The notes beneath the pieces were generated by a model. The model was given only the letters and a program-made list of their open reading frames with translations, had not been told where the DNA came from and made no database searches. Below, in pieces: positions 32,661 to 44,500 of a stretch of DNA of 64,000 nucleotides. The translations under genes were made by a program, and so were the position numbers. Positions within the stretch are counted from its first letter, which is position 1, and the number at the start of each line of letters is the position of its first letter. Source of the stretch: Monodelphis domestica (Eukaryota > Chordata > Mammalia > Didelphimorphia > Didelphidae); assembly GCF_027887165.1 (NCBI RefSeq), contig NC_077233.1:180195207-180259206 (forward strand), in the 5' to 3' direction.

Positions 32661-33222
32661 ATTTACACCATAGTATTTCCCAGTATTCTTCATCTTCCCT
32701 TCCTCCTAGCCTTTAGGTCATTACCATGGAACTGTCCCTTATAACAAAGAAAAATGATTTTTAAGACTGACTGATAAAACCTTTACCCTCCTGGCCCAAA
32801 GCTACAATATGTGTGGCCAGAAAAAAACCTGGTATGTATGGGACTGCTGCCCAGAGTGAAGCAGGGCTCTTTAGTTGCTAGTAATTATAGCAAAGGGAAA
32901 TTCCATAGCAAGGACAAATTGATATTGGTTTGTAGGTAATGATCCCCATCGGAATGATGATGAAGAAGTGGTCATCTGAGATAAACAGGCATACCTCACA
33001 TGACATTGCACTGACCAATATAATTTTTAAGTCATTATTTCATTATTATTAGACCAACCTTAATATCTTAAAATCCTGCTGTAGTCAACTACCCATTTAG
33101 AATATTGTTTCTAGCTATGCTTATGACACTTCACAAGCCCTGTCTCACAGGGCATGTTGGTAATAGATTATTTGTGCATAGCATTCTATCGGCTATGCAT
33201 CCCTGTCCTTAGGGTGATGGTC
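32661..33222. other. Unassigned sequence
   Basis: 32,670-32,790 may be L1 3' leftovers; the rest is not recognised. Confidence 0.35.
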
Positions 33223-33440
33223 AGACAGCTAGATGGCTCAGTGCATTGTGTTAGAATTGAAGTCAAGAACTTCAAATCCTTCCTCAGATTCTTACTAGCA
33301 GCATGGGCAAGTCAGTTAACCTCTCTATGCTTTAGTTTCCTCATCTTATAGATGACAATAATAATAGCCCCCACCTTACAAGGTAGGTGTGAAAATCAAA
33401 TAGGATAATATGTTAAGTGCTTGCAAACTTAAATCACTAT
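33223..33440 (+). mobile_element. tRNA/MIR-type SINE
   Basis: AGACAGCTAGATGGCTCAGT head, GCATGGGCAAGTCAGTTAAC, GATGACAATAATAATAGCCC and GATAATATGTTAAGTGCTT tail. Confidence 0.75.
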
Positions 33441-33611
33441 CTACAGGCTAGACATTGTCATCAATCCTATGAGATAAATAGACCAAGTATTAATATCCCC
33501 ATTGTACAGAGAAAAAAACACTTTGTGAAATAGGGATGATACTGTTTCTGATAACTTACTATACCTGATTATTGATAGGAAAGACATTTGTGAATTGTAA
33601 AATGCTAGGCG

Positions 33612-33775
33612 AATTCTGGTAGCTAGGTAGCACAGCAGATAGAGAGCTGGTCTTGAATCCAGGAAGATTCATCTTTCTCAGTTCAAATTTGGTCTCAGAT
33701 GCTTACTGTGTGACCCTGGGCAAGTCACTTCACCCTGTTTGCCTTGGTTTTGAACAGACTGCACAAAACAACAAA
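33612..33775 (+). mobile_element. Family B SINE, 3'-truncated
   Basis: TGGTAGCTAGGTAGCACAGC head through TCACTTCACCCTGTTTGCC; the RTE-like tail is missing. Confidence 0.75.
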
Positions 33776-33984
33776 TATATAGTTCATAGGATTTAAAATG
33801 TAAAGGGTTTAGGGATCAATTAGGTCAACTTACTTGTAAAAACAAATAAAGAGAAATGAGGCCTGGAGAAGTTGTTATTCATCTAAGATCACTTCATTAA
33901 CAAGACACAGAATTTGAAACTAGGATTTCTGACTCCAAATCTAGTGTTTCTTCCATTGTACAACAAGGCATATGTTACTAATAT

Positions 33985-34560
33985 TCAAGGGAGAGAGTTG
34001 TTCACTCTTTGTTTCAAAGAGGAGCAATGACATCAGGAGGGTAATGACTTGCCTCTGAGTTGGATTTAAGTGAAGCAGAGTTGCAGTCTTCAGCCTCCCT
34101 CTCTTTCAGAGTCATCAAAGTCCAGTGGCAAGACGAAAGTCAGGATTTTCAGTGGTCCAGGATGCAGTATTTGACTTTGGTATCTTTCAGTGTCTGACCA
34201 GGTTCTAAGTACTACCCAGTTACTGCTTCAGCTACCTTCATGGATGTTGGAAAAGATTGTCCTTATATGCCCATTCCACCAGGGGAAATCTTTACATCCT
34301 TGAGGTAGACATCTCCCTAACTCTCCAATGAGTTTGAGGTCTATGGGTTGCCCTCTACCTAGTCTAGTTTGTTTTGAAGATGGTTTTATTACGTTGTGGC
34401 CACTGTGCCTGCCATAGCTTCTTGAAACCACAGATGAGAGTTGAGTGAAAGATGGATGCCAAATGTAGATCAAGGGAAGGAAAAAGTACCTTAAAGGAAA
34501 TATTTTAGCCAAAATTATTCAAAACAGACCTGGGTTCAAGGAAATGGGGAAGCACAAGGT
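33985..34560. other. Possible dispersed repeat, unnamed
   Basis: Composition (CAAAGAGGAGCAATGACATC, AGTGGCAAGACGAAAGTCAG) looks like a repeat I associate with marsupial genomes, but no second copy lies in this window to prove it. A short minus frame at 34,228-34,512 is unrecognised. Confidence 0.3.
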
Positions 34561-36064
34561 CTGCTTCTCTTGTTTTCTCTTGTGTTTGTGACAGATTAAG
34601 TTTTAAATATTTTAATTTCCAAATTTAAAATTATATATCTTTGTAAAATGAAATATTAAGCAAGTTAAGTTTCTCCTAATTGAGTGGAATGGTTTCCAAG
34701 AATTTATTTGAAGCATGACAAAAATGTCTTGGTAAACCATCTACCCTCAAATTGTAAAGCAATTAATTGTACCAAACTCATCCCATTAGACTTTGAATTT
34801 GGTTTTTCATTTTTCCTTTTAATAAGGAGCAACATTTCAATAAATCTAATAGCTAGTTAAATTTAGCAAACACTCAGATTTATCAATATGTTTGAAAATA
34901 TACCTCCAAGAGTTCTCACAATTGTATTCAAAGTATATTTGTAGAAGCACTATTTATATTTGTAAACCATGATTTCTTGGTGACCTGTTTCCTGGAAGTA
35001 CACTATTTGCTTCCTTCTCTTTGTTTTTGAGAATACTAACAGAGAAATTAGTAATGTAATGAGAGAAAAGGCTTAGGGACACTTTCAGGGGTGCTATGAG
35101 ATTAAACTGATACAATGGATGTAAAAGCACTCTACAAACCTTAAAGTGCTACACAAATGTGAGTTATTATTATTATTCATATTAATGATAACTGTCATTA
35201 TTTTGTTACTGTTTCTAGCCTCTAGTCACCCAGCCTCTAATCTGGTGATTTCATTCCCCAAGCCTCCTACAGCACTCTGCCCAACACAAATAATGTTTAA
35301 AAAGCAATACAGGGGTGTGTTAGTAAATATTTAACAATGAGGCTCTCCAGTAAAAAACCTAAAAACTAAGTATACATATTTTTCAGATTTATCTACACCA
35401 TCCACATTTTCTTAATTCTAGGCAATCAGCAAAACAATTAATTAAACACTGGTTTGATTTCCGGTGTAAATGCTCACAGTCAAAACTGAACAATGGCTTT
35501 CCAACTCAGAGCTAGCTCCAGGAACTCCCCTGGATACATTGTTGTTAAGGGTTGCAGATTCTTTAGTTTCCTTTGGACTCTTTTATCTGGAAGGGGCATT
35601 AGAGATTATCTAGTCCAACTACTCTCCTTAATTGGGAACAGAATTGAAGCATAGAGGGGAAAATGATTTATTCCAAGCCTGTAGCTTGGTGGTAAGCTCA
35701 AACTAGAACTTAATGGTCTTCACACTTGGTCAAATGCTCTTTTCATTTTTTTTTGAGGTGCCAACTCCTCCAGGAAGTTAGTCATGGGCATGAAGCTCTC
35801 TTAGTGTGGGTGGGATAGACAGAACTGTGTGCAGAGATAGGTGATGTTTGCTACCACTTAGTAGAGTGCAGTATGTAGGGAGGTACTACAAAGTAAACGT
35901 TTAAATATTACTTTTTATAAAGTTGGTTTTGTGTGTATTTCATATTATGTATATATTTTGCATATATATATATACATTTTATTTTTTATTTTTTTGTCAA
36001 ATTCCATTTTTAATGACACTTAAGTATTTATTCTGTGATGTTAAGTGTGGTATAATTAATAGAA
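34561..36064. other. Mostly unassigned sequence
   Basis: 35,100-35,215 resembles a SINE tail (CTTAAAGTGCTACACAAAT) and 35,585-35,710 a MIR core (TTATCTAGTCCAACTACTC). No gene seen. Confidence 0.4.
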
Positions 36065-36245
36065 AGAGGATTAGATTTGAAGCCAGAGGACCTTGGGTTT
36101 AACTCTTGCCTCTCCTCCCTTTGTGACTCTGGGCAAATCACTTCACTTTTCTGGACTCCAGTTTCTCTATCTGTAGAATGAGGGGATTGGACTTAGATGA
36201 TCTCTGTGGTCCTTTTTAAATCATACATTCTATGATTCTATATAT
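36065..36245 (+). mobile_element. MIR SINE
   Basis: GACTCTGGGCAAATCACTTC, CTATCTGTAGAATGAGGGGA, ATTCTATGATTCTA in sense order. Confidence 0.8.
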
Positions 36246-36329
36246 AATATACATAAATAGAATACATACGCATCCACCACAGAATTATCACCTGAATGTG
36301 AATTGTAGTCTTTTGAATATTGATTTTTT

Positions 36330-36680
36330 CTTTTAAATCTCTTTCATTTTCAAATATATCTCTCCTCCTTCCCCATTACAAAAACTAAACAAATTTTTAA
36401 AAAGTAGTTCAGTAAAATCAAACAACAAATCAACAAATTCTGACAATGTATGCATATGTAATATTCTACATTCATATTCCCCACCACTGCCAAGAAAGGG
36501 ACATTGATATGTTTTTTCATCTTTTTAGAGACAAACTTGGCAATTGTAATGATATGACATTGAGTTTCTTCTTGTTGCTGCCATTGAATATATTGCTTTC
36601 CTGGTTCTTTTTGCCTTATTCATTATCTGTTCATATAAATCTTCACATGCTTCTCTGTTTTTTGTTAAATATAATATTTT
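36330..36680 (-). mobile_element. L1-type LINE 3' fragment (minus)
   Basis: 3' UTR antisense words (CATTTTCAAATATATCTCTC) then TTTCCTGGTTCTTTTTGCC. Confidence 0.55.
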
Positions 36681-36689
36681 AAAGTATTT

Positions 36690-37055
36690 ATTAGGTTCAC
36701 ATAAGTAGAGATGGAAGAGATTTGAATCTAGCCAATCCAAACTCCTCTGGATTGCCCTCAAGGAGGTTAAGTGATTTTCCCAGTCATAAAAGTAGTGTCA
36801 GAGAGCTTTTGTTTTTGCATCAGAATAATCCCAAAAGAGGAGAAAATGTAGTCAAGCAAAACAAAGCATCATATAACTGAGTTCAACAGTAAATTTAATA
36901 GTAAAGCTTAAGGGGCTATAAGGGATCTCAGATCATGTAGGTTCATTCCCTCACTTTACAAATGAAAACACTTCAACCCCCAGAAAGAAAGTGACGTGGC
37001 TGATAGCTCAAAACTAGCAAGTGTGAAACTCTTTGCCAAAACCTAGATCTCCTGA
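36690..37055 (-). mobile_element. Two MIR-like relics
   Basis: 36,700-36,815 (CAAGGAGGTTAAGTGATTTT) and 36,900-37,055 (TTTACAAATGAAAACACTTC). Both antisense and worn. Confidence 0.5.
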
Positions 37056-37062
37056 TTCCTAT

Positions 37063-37081
37063 ACTGTTGTTGTTGTTGTTG

Positions 37082-37128
<47 letters not shown>
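37063..37128. repeat. (TTG)n-(TG)n microsatellite
   Basis: Six TTG units then about 22 TG units. Confidence 0.95.
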
Positions 37129-37130
<2 letters not shown>

Positions 37131-37694
37131 AATATCATACCACATTACTTCCTTCTCAACTTTAACTAACTTCTACTTCTTGAGACTGAGTGGTCTTTAG
37201 GTCAGTATTTTTTTTTATCTGATTTCAAGGACAATTTTTAGAAGCACATGCAAAGATACTCCTGCTGGCAGTTGCAATTTCACAAGAGGGACCCTCCTTC
37301 TCTCCTAATCCTCCAAGAGTGAATTTACTTGAGTCAACTGGAAAGCCTGAGAAGGACTGTTTCATTTCTGCCACCCACACTGTGTCCATATTTGTTTGTC
37401 CATCTCACAAAGATACTTTTTAAGCAATTTGCAGAATTTTCAAGGGCCATCTAGTCCACAGACCATACTTATCCTTCAAAAATAATATGATGTGCTCAGC
37501 TCATCTATCTTGTTTAACATTTTAAAGAAGTAATTAAACTATTTTTCATGGTGTGATACAGTGAGTCACAGGTACTCTCTGATCCTGAGTGTACTATGCT
37601 GCTGAAGTATGGATAATGTTCTTCAGTCTTTCAGCAGATAAAAAAACACAACTAATAATTGCCTCATGTAAACAAGTCTAAATGAAAAAACCAA
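37129..37694. other. Unassigned sequence
   Basis: No repeat or gene recognised. Confidence 0.45.
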
Positions 37695-37907
37695 AAAAAA
37701 AAAAACAAAACAAAAAACCTCACCTTTCATCTAGGATTCAATACTGTGTATTGACTCCAAGGCAGAAGAGTGATAAGGGCTAGGCAATGGGGGTCAAGTG
37801 ACTTGCCCAGGGTCACACAGCTGGGAAGTGTCTGAGGCCAGATTTGAACCTAGGACCTCCCATCTCTAGGCCTGGCTCTCAATCCACTGAGCTACCCAGC
37901 TGCCCCC
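37695..37907 (-). mobile_element. Family A SINE (antisense, near full-length)
   Basis: A-rich start, then TGACTCCAAGGCAGAAGAGT, CAGGGTCACACAGCTGGGAA and GAGCTACCCAGCTGCCCCC. Confidence 0.92.
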
Positions 37908-38457
37908 TCTGTTGTTTTTTAAGGGAAGATCTGTCCATCTTCATAGAGATTTTGGAAGAATATATTAGATGGAGAAAATTGAAGATGATTGAGAGAAAGT
38001 GAATATTGAAGGAGAAAAATGAAGAAAATCAAATGGGATGAGATGGAAAGAAGGGCACAAATAAAGGGTTTTGACCTGGGCAAAAGGAAGTTTCTTCTCT
38101 AGAGATTGGCATACAGGAAGAGAGAAAGTCTGGTGATAAAATAGAGGAGGCTTGAAGTGTGGAATTGGGTTAAAGAAGGAACTCAGTGGATGGTAACAGA
38201 CAAGTAGGAGACTCTGTCCTCTGCTGAGAGGAAGTGGACAGCAAATAGTGGAGTTTTAAGAGAAAGGAAGGTTTGGAAAAGTTGTAAGTGGAATGACTGA
38301 GCTTTGATAAAAGAAAAATGAAGGCATTAATTATCATGTAGGAACAAAGTTCCAAATAAGATGAATTAACATAAGTTTGTAGTCTATCTTGTTGGCATGA
38401 TTTTGGGGTATTAGGGAGGTTGATGAATGGGGAAGTCAATGAGTTTGAAAGGGAATC
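37908..38457. other. Unassigned purine-rich sequence
   Basis: Plus strand is rich in GAAG/GGAA without a strict repeat. No gene. Confidence 0.45.
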
Positions 38458-38604
38458 AATTTATATACCAAAGAAAGTCACTCAATTATGTGTATTCTTT
38501 GACCTAGTAATACCACTATTAACCCTATACTCCAAAGACATCAAAAAAAGAGGAAAATAACCCATATGTGCAAACATTTTTAGCAATTCTTTAAAAAACA
38601 TTTT
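38458..38604 (+). mobile_element. L1-type LINE (plus), part 1 of an interrupted copy
   Basis: TTTGACCTAGTAATACCACT and CTATACTCCAAAGACATCA belong to the ORF2 C-terminal region. Resumes near 39,618. Confidence 0.6.
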
Positions 38605-38785
38605 TTTTATGGGAACAGCTGGGTTGTTAAGTGGATTTGAGAGCCAGGCCTAGAGATGGGAGCTTCTGGGTTCAAATCTGGCCTCAGACACTTCCCAGTT
38701 GTGTGACCCTGGGTAAGTCACTGAACCCCCATTGCCTAGCCCTTTCCACTCTTCTGCCTTGGAGCCAATACACAGTATTGATAGG
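38605..38785 (+). mobile_element. Family A SINE, 3'-truncated at an L1 junction
   Basis: GGGAACAGCTGGGTTGTTAA head through ACACAGTATTGATAGG, where it runs straight into minus-strand L1. Confidence 0.85.
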
Positions 38786-38867
38786 TTGCTAAGGTCATTT
38801 ACCCCCTTTATATTGTATATCTAATCTATTCCACTAATCTAACATTTCATTTCTTAGTCAGTTCCAG

Positions 38868-39077
38868 ATTTTTTTTTAAACTCTTACCTTTCGTCTTGGA
38901 GTCAATACTGTGTATTGGTTCCAAGGCAGAAGAGTGGTAAGGGCTAGGCAATAAGGGTCAAGTGACTTGCCCAGGGTCACACAACTGGGAAGTGTCTGAG
39001 GTCAGATTTGAATCCAGAACCCAGAACCTCCCATCTCTGGGCCTGCCTCTCAATCCACTGAGCTACCCAACTGCCCC
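38868..39077 (-). mobile_element. Family A SINE inside the L1
   Basis: CTCTTACCTTTCGTCTTGGA, CAGGGTCACACAACTGGGAA, CACTGAGCTACCCAACTGCC. An extra AGAACCC direct repeat lies near 39,016-39,030. Confidence 0.9.
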
Positions 39078-39112
39078 CAATATTGTTTTGATGACTGCTG
39101 TTTTATAATACT

Positions 39113-39178
39113 ATATAATATAATATAATATAATATAATATAATATAATATAATATAATATAATATAATAATAATATA
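39113..39178. repeat. (ATATA)n pentanucleotide microsatellite
   Basis: About 12 units of a five-base TATAA-type repeat inside the L1 ORF2 relic. Confidence 0.95.
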
Positions 39179-39617
39179 AAAAAAATTGAGACCTGGTATT
39201 ACCAGGCCTTCTTCCTTCACTTTTTTTTTCATTAGTTCCCTTGAAATTCTTGAACATTTGTTCTTCCAGATGAAATCTGTTAATTATTTTTCTGGTTCTA
39301 TAAAATAATTATTTGGTGGTTTGATTGGTATGGCACTGAATAAATACACTAATTTAGATAATATTGTCATTTTATTATATTAGCTCAGCCTATCCACAAG
39401 CAATTAATATTTTTCCAATTGTTTAGATCTGACTTTATTTGTCTGAAAAGTGTTTTGTGATTGTGTTCATATAATTTCTGTGTTTGCCTTGGCAAGTAAA
39501 TTCATGTGTATTTCATATTGTTTAGAGTGATTTTAAATGGAATTTCTCTTTCTGACTCTTGCTATTAGACTTTGTTGGTAATATACAGAAATGCTGAAGA
39601 TTTATGTGGATTTATTT

Positions 39618-40110
39618 TGTATCTTAGCAGTTCTTTTTGTGGTGTCAAAGAACCAGGTACTAAAGGGGTGCCCATCATTTGAGGAATGGCTTAACAAATT
39701 ATGATATGTAAATATACCATAACACATGACATAAAATTGTGTCAAACGAAGTGACAAATGGGATGGTTTCAGAGAAACCTGGGAAAACTTGAGTGAATTG
39801 ATGCAGAGTGAAGTGAGGAGAATTGAGAAAATAATTTATTCAATAACTCCAGCATAAGAAAGCCAAATATCTTTGGAAGACTTAAGAACTCTGATGAATA
39901 CAATGACCAACTATGATTCCAGAGGTCTGAAAACAACTCATGTTACTCACTTCCATGTTGAATGAGACATACGTTTTTTACATAGCCAGTATGAAAATTT
40001 GTTTGCCTGACTATGCATATATGTTACAAGGACTTTGTTTTCCTCTTTGGTGGTATGGTGAGGAGAGAAGAAAAATGTTTGTTAGTTAAAAAATGAAATT
40101 ATACATTGAG
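39618..40110 (+). mobile_element. L1-type LINE 3' end (plus), part 2
   Basis: GGGGTGCCCATCATTTGAGG, GAATTGATGCAGAGTGAAGT and a closing TTAAAAAATGAAATTATA tail. Junction words TAGCAATTCTTT (about 38,582) and TAGCAGTTCTTT (about 39,625) look like the duplicated target of the inserted block. Confidence 0.7.
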
Positions 40111-40387
40111 ATTTTCAAGCAGGTGAGCAGAGAGAGTCAAAAACTGATCTTAAGAAAGGAGAAAGAACGATCCAGAGTTCTATAGATTGTAGATTGTAGT
40201 AGCTTTGTATCATGAATCTTCTCAATCCATGATTACTAATCCTACAATTATTGCTTCTGTCAAATTTTAAATATTAAAAAAGGACACCACCCCCAAGTAG
40301 GGAACCACAGCCAAAACATTCTTTTCATGAAACTGTATTGTTTTATTCATTAGAAGCAGCATCTATCACTGGCCTCTGCAAAACACC
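40111..40387. other. Unassigned sequence
   Basis: No feature seen. Confidence 0.4.
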
Positions 40388-41095
40388 ATCAATCAATCAA
40401 TCAATCAATCATTAGGCTTTCATTAGGAATTTACTTTGTGGCCGGCATTGTGATATTTGTGCAATACAAAGAAAAATAATTTTTACAAAATAGTCTTCGT
40501 GCCTAAGGAGCTTACATTCTAGTGGGGAAGATTGTGTTAGACTGTAAGCTCCTTGATGGCAGGGATTGTCTTTTTATTCATTATATCCCTAGTGCTTAAC
40601 ACATAGTAGGAGCTTAATAAAAATTTATTGGATTGGATTGGAAATAACATGACAAATAAAAATATACAAGGTAAATACAGCAGAGGTAGAAAATAACCTT
40701 AAGAGGGATGGTGTTAGCAGCTTGGGACAGAGTGGGGGACTACTTGAAAGGTCTCCTGGAGGAGGTTGCACATGAGGTGAGTCTTAAAAAACAGCCAGGA
40801 ATTCTAAAAATCAGAAGTAAGGAGGGAGAGCACCCTAGATGTGGGTGAACAGCCAAGGTAAAGGTACAGAGGTAGCAGATGGATTGTCTTTGTGTAAATT
40901 AACAAAGAATAGGCAAGCAGGTCAGTGTGACTGGATCATATGGGAGGCAGTGGAATGTAAGAAGATTAGAAAAGTAGGCAGGATTCAAGTTGTGAAGAGC
41001 TTTAAATGCCATTGGACTTTATATTTGTTCTGGAGGTAACAGGGGAGTAATTTGGAGGCCCATGACATAATCAGATATAAAATTTAGGAAAGTCA
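40388..41095 (+). mobile_element. Ancient LINE-like repeat with an L2-like end
   Basis: Opens with an (AATC)n run (40,388-40,413); GTAAGCTCCTTGATGGCAGG to AATAAAAATTTATTGG is L2-like (40,535-40,635); 40,680-41,095 matches the family at 9,998-10,850 in word order. Confidence 0.5.
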
Positions 41096-41099
41096 TTAG

Positions 41100-42340
41100 T
41101 CCAACATTATTAGCAAATGGAAGGATGACACTTCCCCAACCCTCTGGTGTGGTTCTCATCTGCCTCTTAAACTAGAATCCTGGGTTGGAAAGGCAAATGG
41201 ATGATCTTTAATGAAAGCAGGCAGCTATGGTTTGTTTGTTTTTTAAATAAGGAAGGTCAAGAGAAAAAAAAAACTATGTAAAACCTGTGATAGCGTAGGT
41301 TGGGAGCAAGAGTTTAAAGAGTATAAGAAAAGCAATAACAGCATAAAAAACATTATCGCTCGGATGGAAGCCATGTGATCATCAAGTACATTAAAAGAAA
41401 AACTGATATAATTTTTAAAAGCTGTTCATTTCCTGCAATTCAGTTCTAGGAAGTAATTACATTAGTTACATGGCCAAGGGCGAGAGGGAGGAAGCAGGAA
41501 GAGAGATCTATTTCCTTTCCATGTTTTTTTATCTAGAGATACAGTGCCTGGAACATAGTAGGAACTTATTGCTTGCTTGACTTGTTGCAAATGTCTTTTT
41601 ATTATCAGTTAAACATAAGAGTTTAGAATATTAAACTATAGGGGGTTTTTTATTTGTGGATTTTTTTTTCTGTTTTGGCTGGAGAGAACGAGCATTGGTT
41701 ATGTTTGGTTCATGAGATTTCCCACTATCCTCTCTCAGCTAAATCAGAATGTACACGTTAAGGGTGAGTCAATGAAGAGAGATGCAGAATGGCTGATTCA
41801 CCAGGAGCTGATGTTTGTTTCCTTATCTAAGGAATGAATCATTACTTTTATTGGTTGTTTTGCTTTGCTTATAATGCTGACTTCTTATGTCAAGATGCCA
41901 AATCAGGAAGGAAATCTTCCTGTATTGCAGGACTGTCCTTTAAAAACCTCTGTAACCATCCACCAACTTGCTCCACTAAAACATACACCTCCAGAGGGAG
42001 TTCTAACGTGAAACATGGAAACTGCTCATTACCTTCCAGGCCAAGTGACCTGGCAAAAGGATTTCAAGCTAATAAAGAAATTAAAGGAAAATCATTTCAC
42101 TTTGGGGCTACCAGGAATAGTACTCTGAAATTCTCTAGGCTTTCAGTTCAGTTCTGAAACTCCTTTTGCAATTATGAGAAGGCATGAACTTTCTGAAATC
42201 TGACCCAGCAGTTTCAGAAGACCTTGAGAGTAGACACTGAGGGTAGTTGGCACCAGGCTACTCAGAATTCTGGCAAAATGTGAACTTCCAGAGACAAAAT
42301 TGCAACAGAAAATATTATTGAAGGAAGAGGTAATATTAAT
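41100..42340. other. Longest block without recognised repeats
   Basis: About 1.2 kb of mixed composition. The frame at 41,834-42,157 (107 codons) has no similarity I know and no supporting exon signals, so I do not call it a gene. A candidate for conserved non-coding sequence. Confidence 0.45.
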
Positions 42341-42344
42341 GATC

Positions 42345-42590
42345 TAGCATGTTGTTCAGTCAAGTCTGACTCTTTATAACTCCTTTTTTTGTTTGCTTGT
42401 TTTTTGGCAAAGATGCTGAATAAATTATTTCCTTCTCCATTGTATATTATAGATGAGAAAACTGAGGCAAACAGGTTAAGCGACTTGCTCAGGGTCACAC
42501 AGCTAGTGGGAATCTAAAGCCAGATATTAAGTCAGATCTTTCTTACACCAGGCCAGCACTCTACCCAGTGAGCCACCTAGATGCCCCTGA
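42345..42590 (-). mobile_element. Family B SINE (antisense)
   Basis: GTTGTTCAGTCAAGTCTGAC tail, AGATGAGAAAACTGAGGC, CAGGGTCACACAGCTAGTGG, and a head ending AGCCACCTAGATGCCCC. Confidence 0.85.
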
Positions 42591-42664
42591 TCTAGTACAG
42601 CAAGTACTTACTACCTGACTCACTAAATTCTGTCTTTGGAAGCCTTAAAGAACCATATAAAAAT

Positions 42665-43322
42665 GAACTACTGTTGTTCTATTATTTTTTAATACTCTTA
42701 TTTTAGTTTCAATTCCAATTTATCTTCTCTTTCTTCATCCCCAAACCATTGAGAAGGCAAGAAAAACAAGACCCTGTTTAAAATATGTCTAATCAACTAA
42801 AACAAATTCTTACTTTAACCATATCCAAATGAGGGGAAAAAAAGAAAAGAAAATATACTTCATTCTGCATGCAGAGTCCATTATTTCTCTGACTGGAGGT
42901 AGAGAACATGTTTCATTTAAGTCCTTTGGAAATGTGGTTGGTTCTTGTGTTGATCAGGGTTCCTAGGTTTTTCAAAGTTGTTTTGTCATTTTACTGTTGT
43001 TACTGTTGTATAAATTGTTCTCCTGGTTCTGCTCATTTCACATTATATTAGTTTACACACATTTTCCTAGGATTTTCTGTAATGAACATCATTTTTTTAA
43101 CAGCATAATTACGTTTCATTACATTCATATGTTGTAATTTGTTCATTCTCCAACTGATGAGTACTCTCTTTCCAATTCTTTGCCACCATGGAAAGAGCTG
43201 CTATAAATATTTTTGCATTTGTGGATTCTTTTCTTCTTTGATCTCTTTGGAGAGCTATTTCATTATTATTGCCACTGTTACAAGGAACTATGATTTTCTC
43301 AGTGTGGATAGGCTCCACCATC
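42665..43322 (-). mobile_element. L1-type LINE 3' end (minus)
   Basis: GTTCTCCTGGTTCTGCTCAT, TTGTAATTTGTTCATTCTCC, GAGCTGCTATAAATATTTTT in antisense order. A MIR-like piece follows at 43,330-43,450. Confidence 0.7.
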
Positions 43323-43784
43323 TATAACATAGGGACAGCTAAGGCATAAACAGATTAGTTAAATTGTCCATAGTCACACAATTAGCAAATGTCCAAAGCA
43401 GGATTTGAACCTAGTTCTTCTTGAAGCCCACTTCATCATTCTATCCACAATGCCAGGATACTCTATAATTCTAATATTCCTTTAAAATTATTTTTCTTTT
43501 GGTCCAGAAAGACCTGTGAATTCATCAGTGTGGGAGAAACTCCTGGTATGAAAACTCTTTTCATAGTGGAAGTTGTTAAACTATATTTTTATGGTTTTAG
43601 AGAGTTGCCTATAGCCTGAAAGGGAAAGTAATTCATGGTTGGTTGGACATCTAGTGAGTTTTAGAATCAGGATTTGAATCTAGGTCTTCTGGATTCTTTT
43701 CTCTATCCACTTTATCATCTTGCCTTTAAAAAGTATTCCCACATTATTCTCTGCAGCCCCTCCTCCTTGAAAATATATTTTTTC

Positions 43785-44500
43785 CAGCAACATTTTAATT
43801 CTCTCTCCCCAATTACATGTAGAAGCAATTTTCTTATATTTTGAGTTCCAAATTCTTTCTCCTTTCTTTCCCTTATCCTTTCTCTGAGAATGGCAAGCAA
43901 TTTGATATAGGTTATAGTGTGCTGTCATGTAACATGTATTTTTATAGTCATCATGTTGTGAAAGAAGACACATATCACTAAAAAAAACAGTCTCAAAGAA
44001 AATAAAGTGAAAAGTTATCTGCTTTAATCTTCATGCAAATTCCATCAGTTTTTTCTCTGGTGGTGAATAACATTTTTTGAAGTTGTCTTGGATGATTATA
44101 TTGCTGATAATAGCTTAATTATTCACAGCTGATTATTATACAGTATTACTGTTACTGTGTACAATGTTCTCCTGGATCTGCCCACTTTACTTTGCATCAA
44201 TTCATATAAATATTTACAAGTTTTTCTGAAATTATCCTGTTTGCCATTTCTTATAACACAGTAGTATTCCATTACAATCATATACTACAACTTGTTTAGC
44301 CATTCCTCAACTGATGGGCATCCCCTCAATTTCCAACTTTTGCTACTAAAAAAAAAGCCACTATAAATATTTTTGTACAAATAAGTCCTCCCTCCACCCT
44401 TTTTTTGATCTCTTTAGGATGCAGTAATGATATTGCTGGATTAAAGAGTATATTATACTCAGTTTTATAGCCCTTTGAGCATAGTTCCAAATTGCTTCCT
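43785..44500 (-). mobile_element. L1-type LINE 3' end (minus)
   Basis: 3' UTR from about 43,785, then GTTCTCCTGGATCTGCCCAC, ACAGTAGTATTCCATTACAA and CAACTTGTTTAGCCATTCCT. Confidence 0.78.

Larger units (their letters stand above)
38786..39617 (-). mobile_element. L1 LINE ORF2 fragment (minus), carrying a SINE and a microsatellite
   Basis: Antisense ORF2 words shared with 25,800-26,400 (TTTGATTGGTATGGCACTGA, TTTTCCAATTGTTTAGATCT). Contains an antisense family A SINE (38,868-39,077) and (TATAA)n at 39,113-39,178. Confidence 0.8.

Noticed and set aside
41834..42157. 107-codon frame as a host gene
   Set aside because: No recognised domain, no exon signals, length not unusual for this composition. 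Left as part of an unassigned block.
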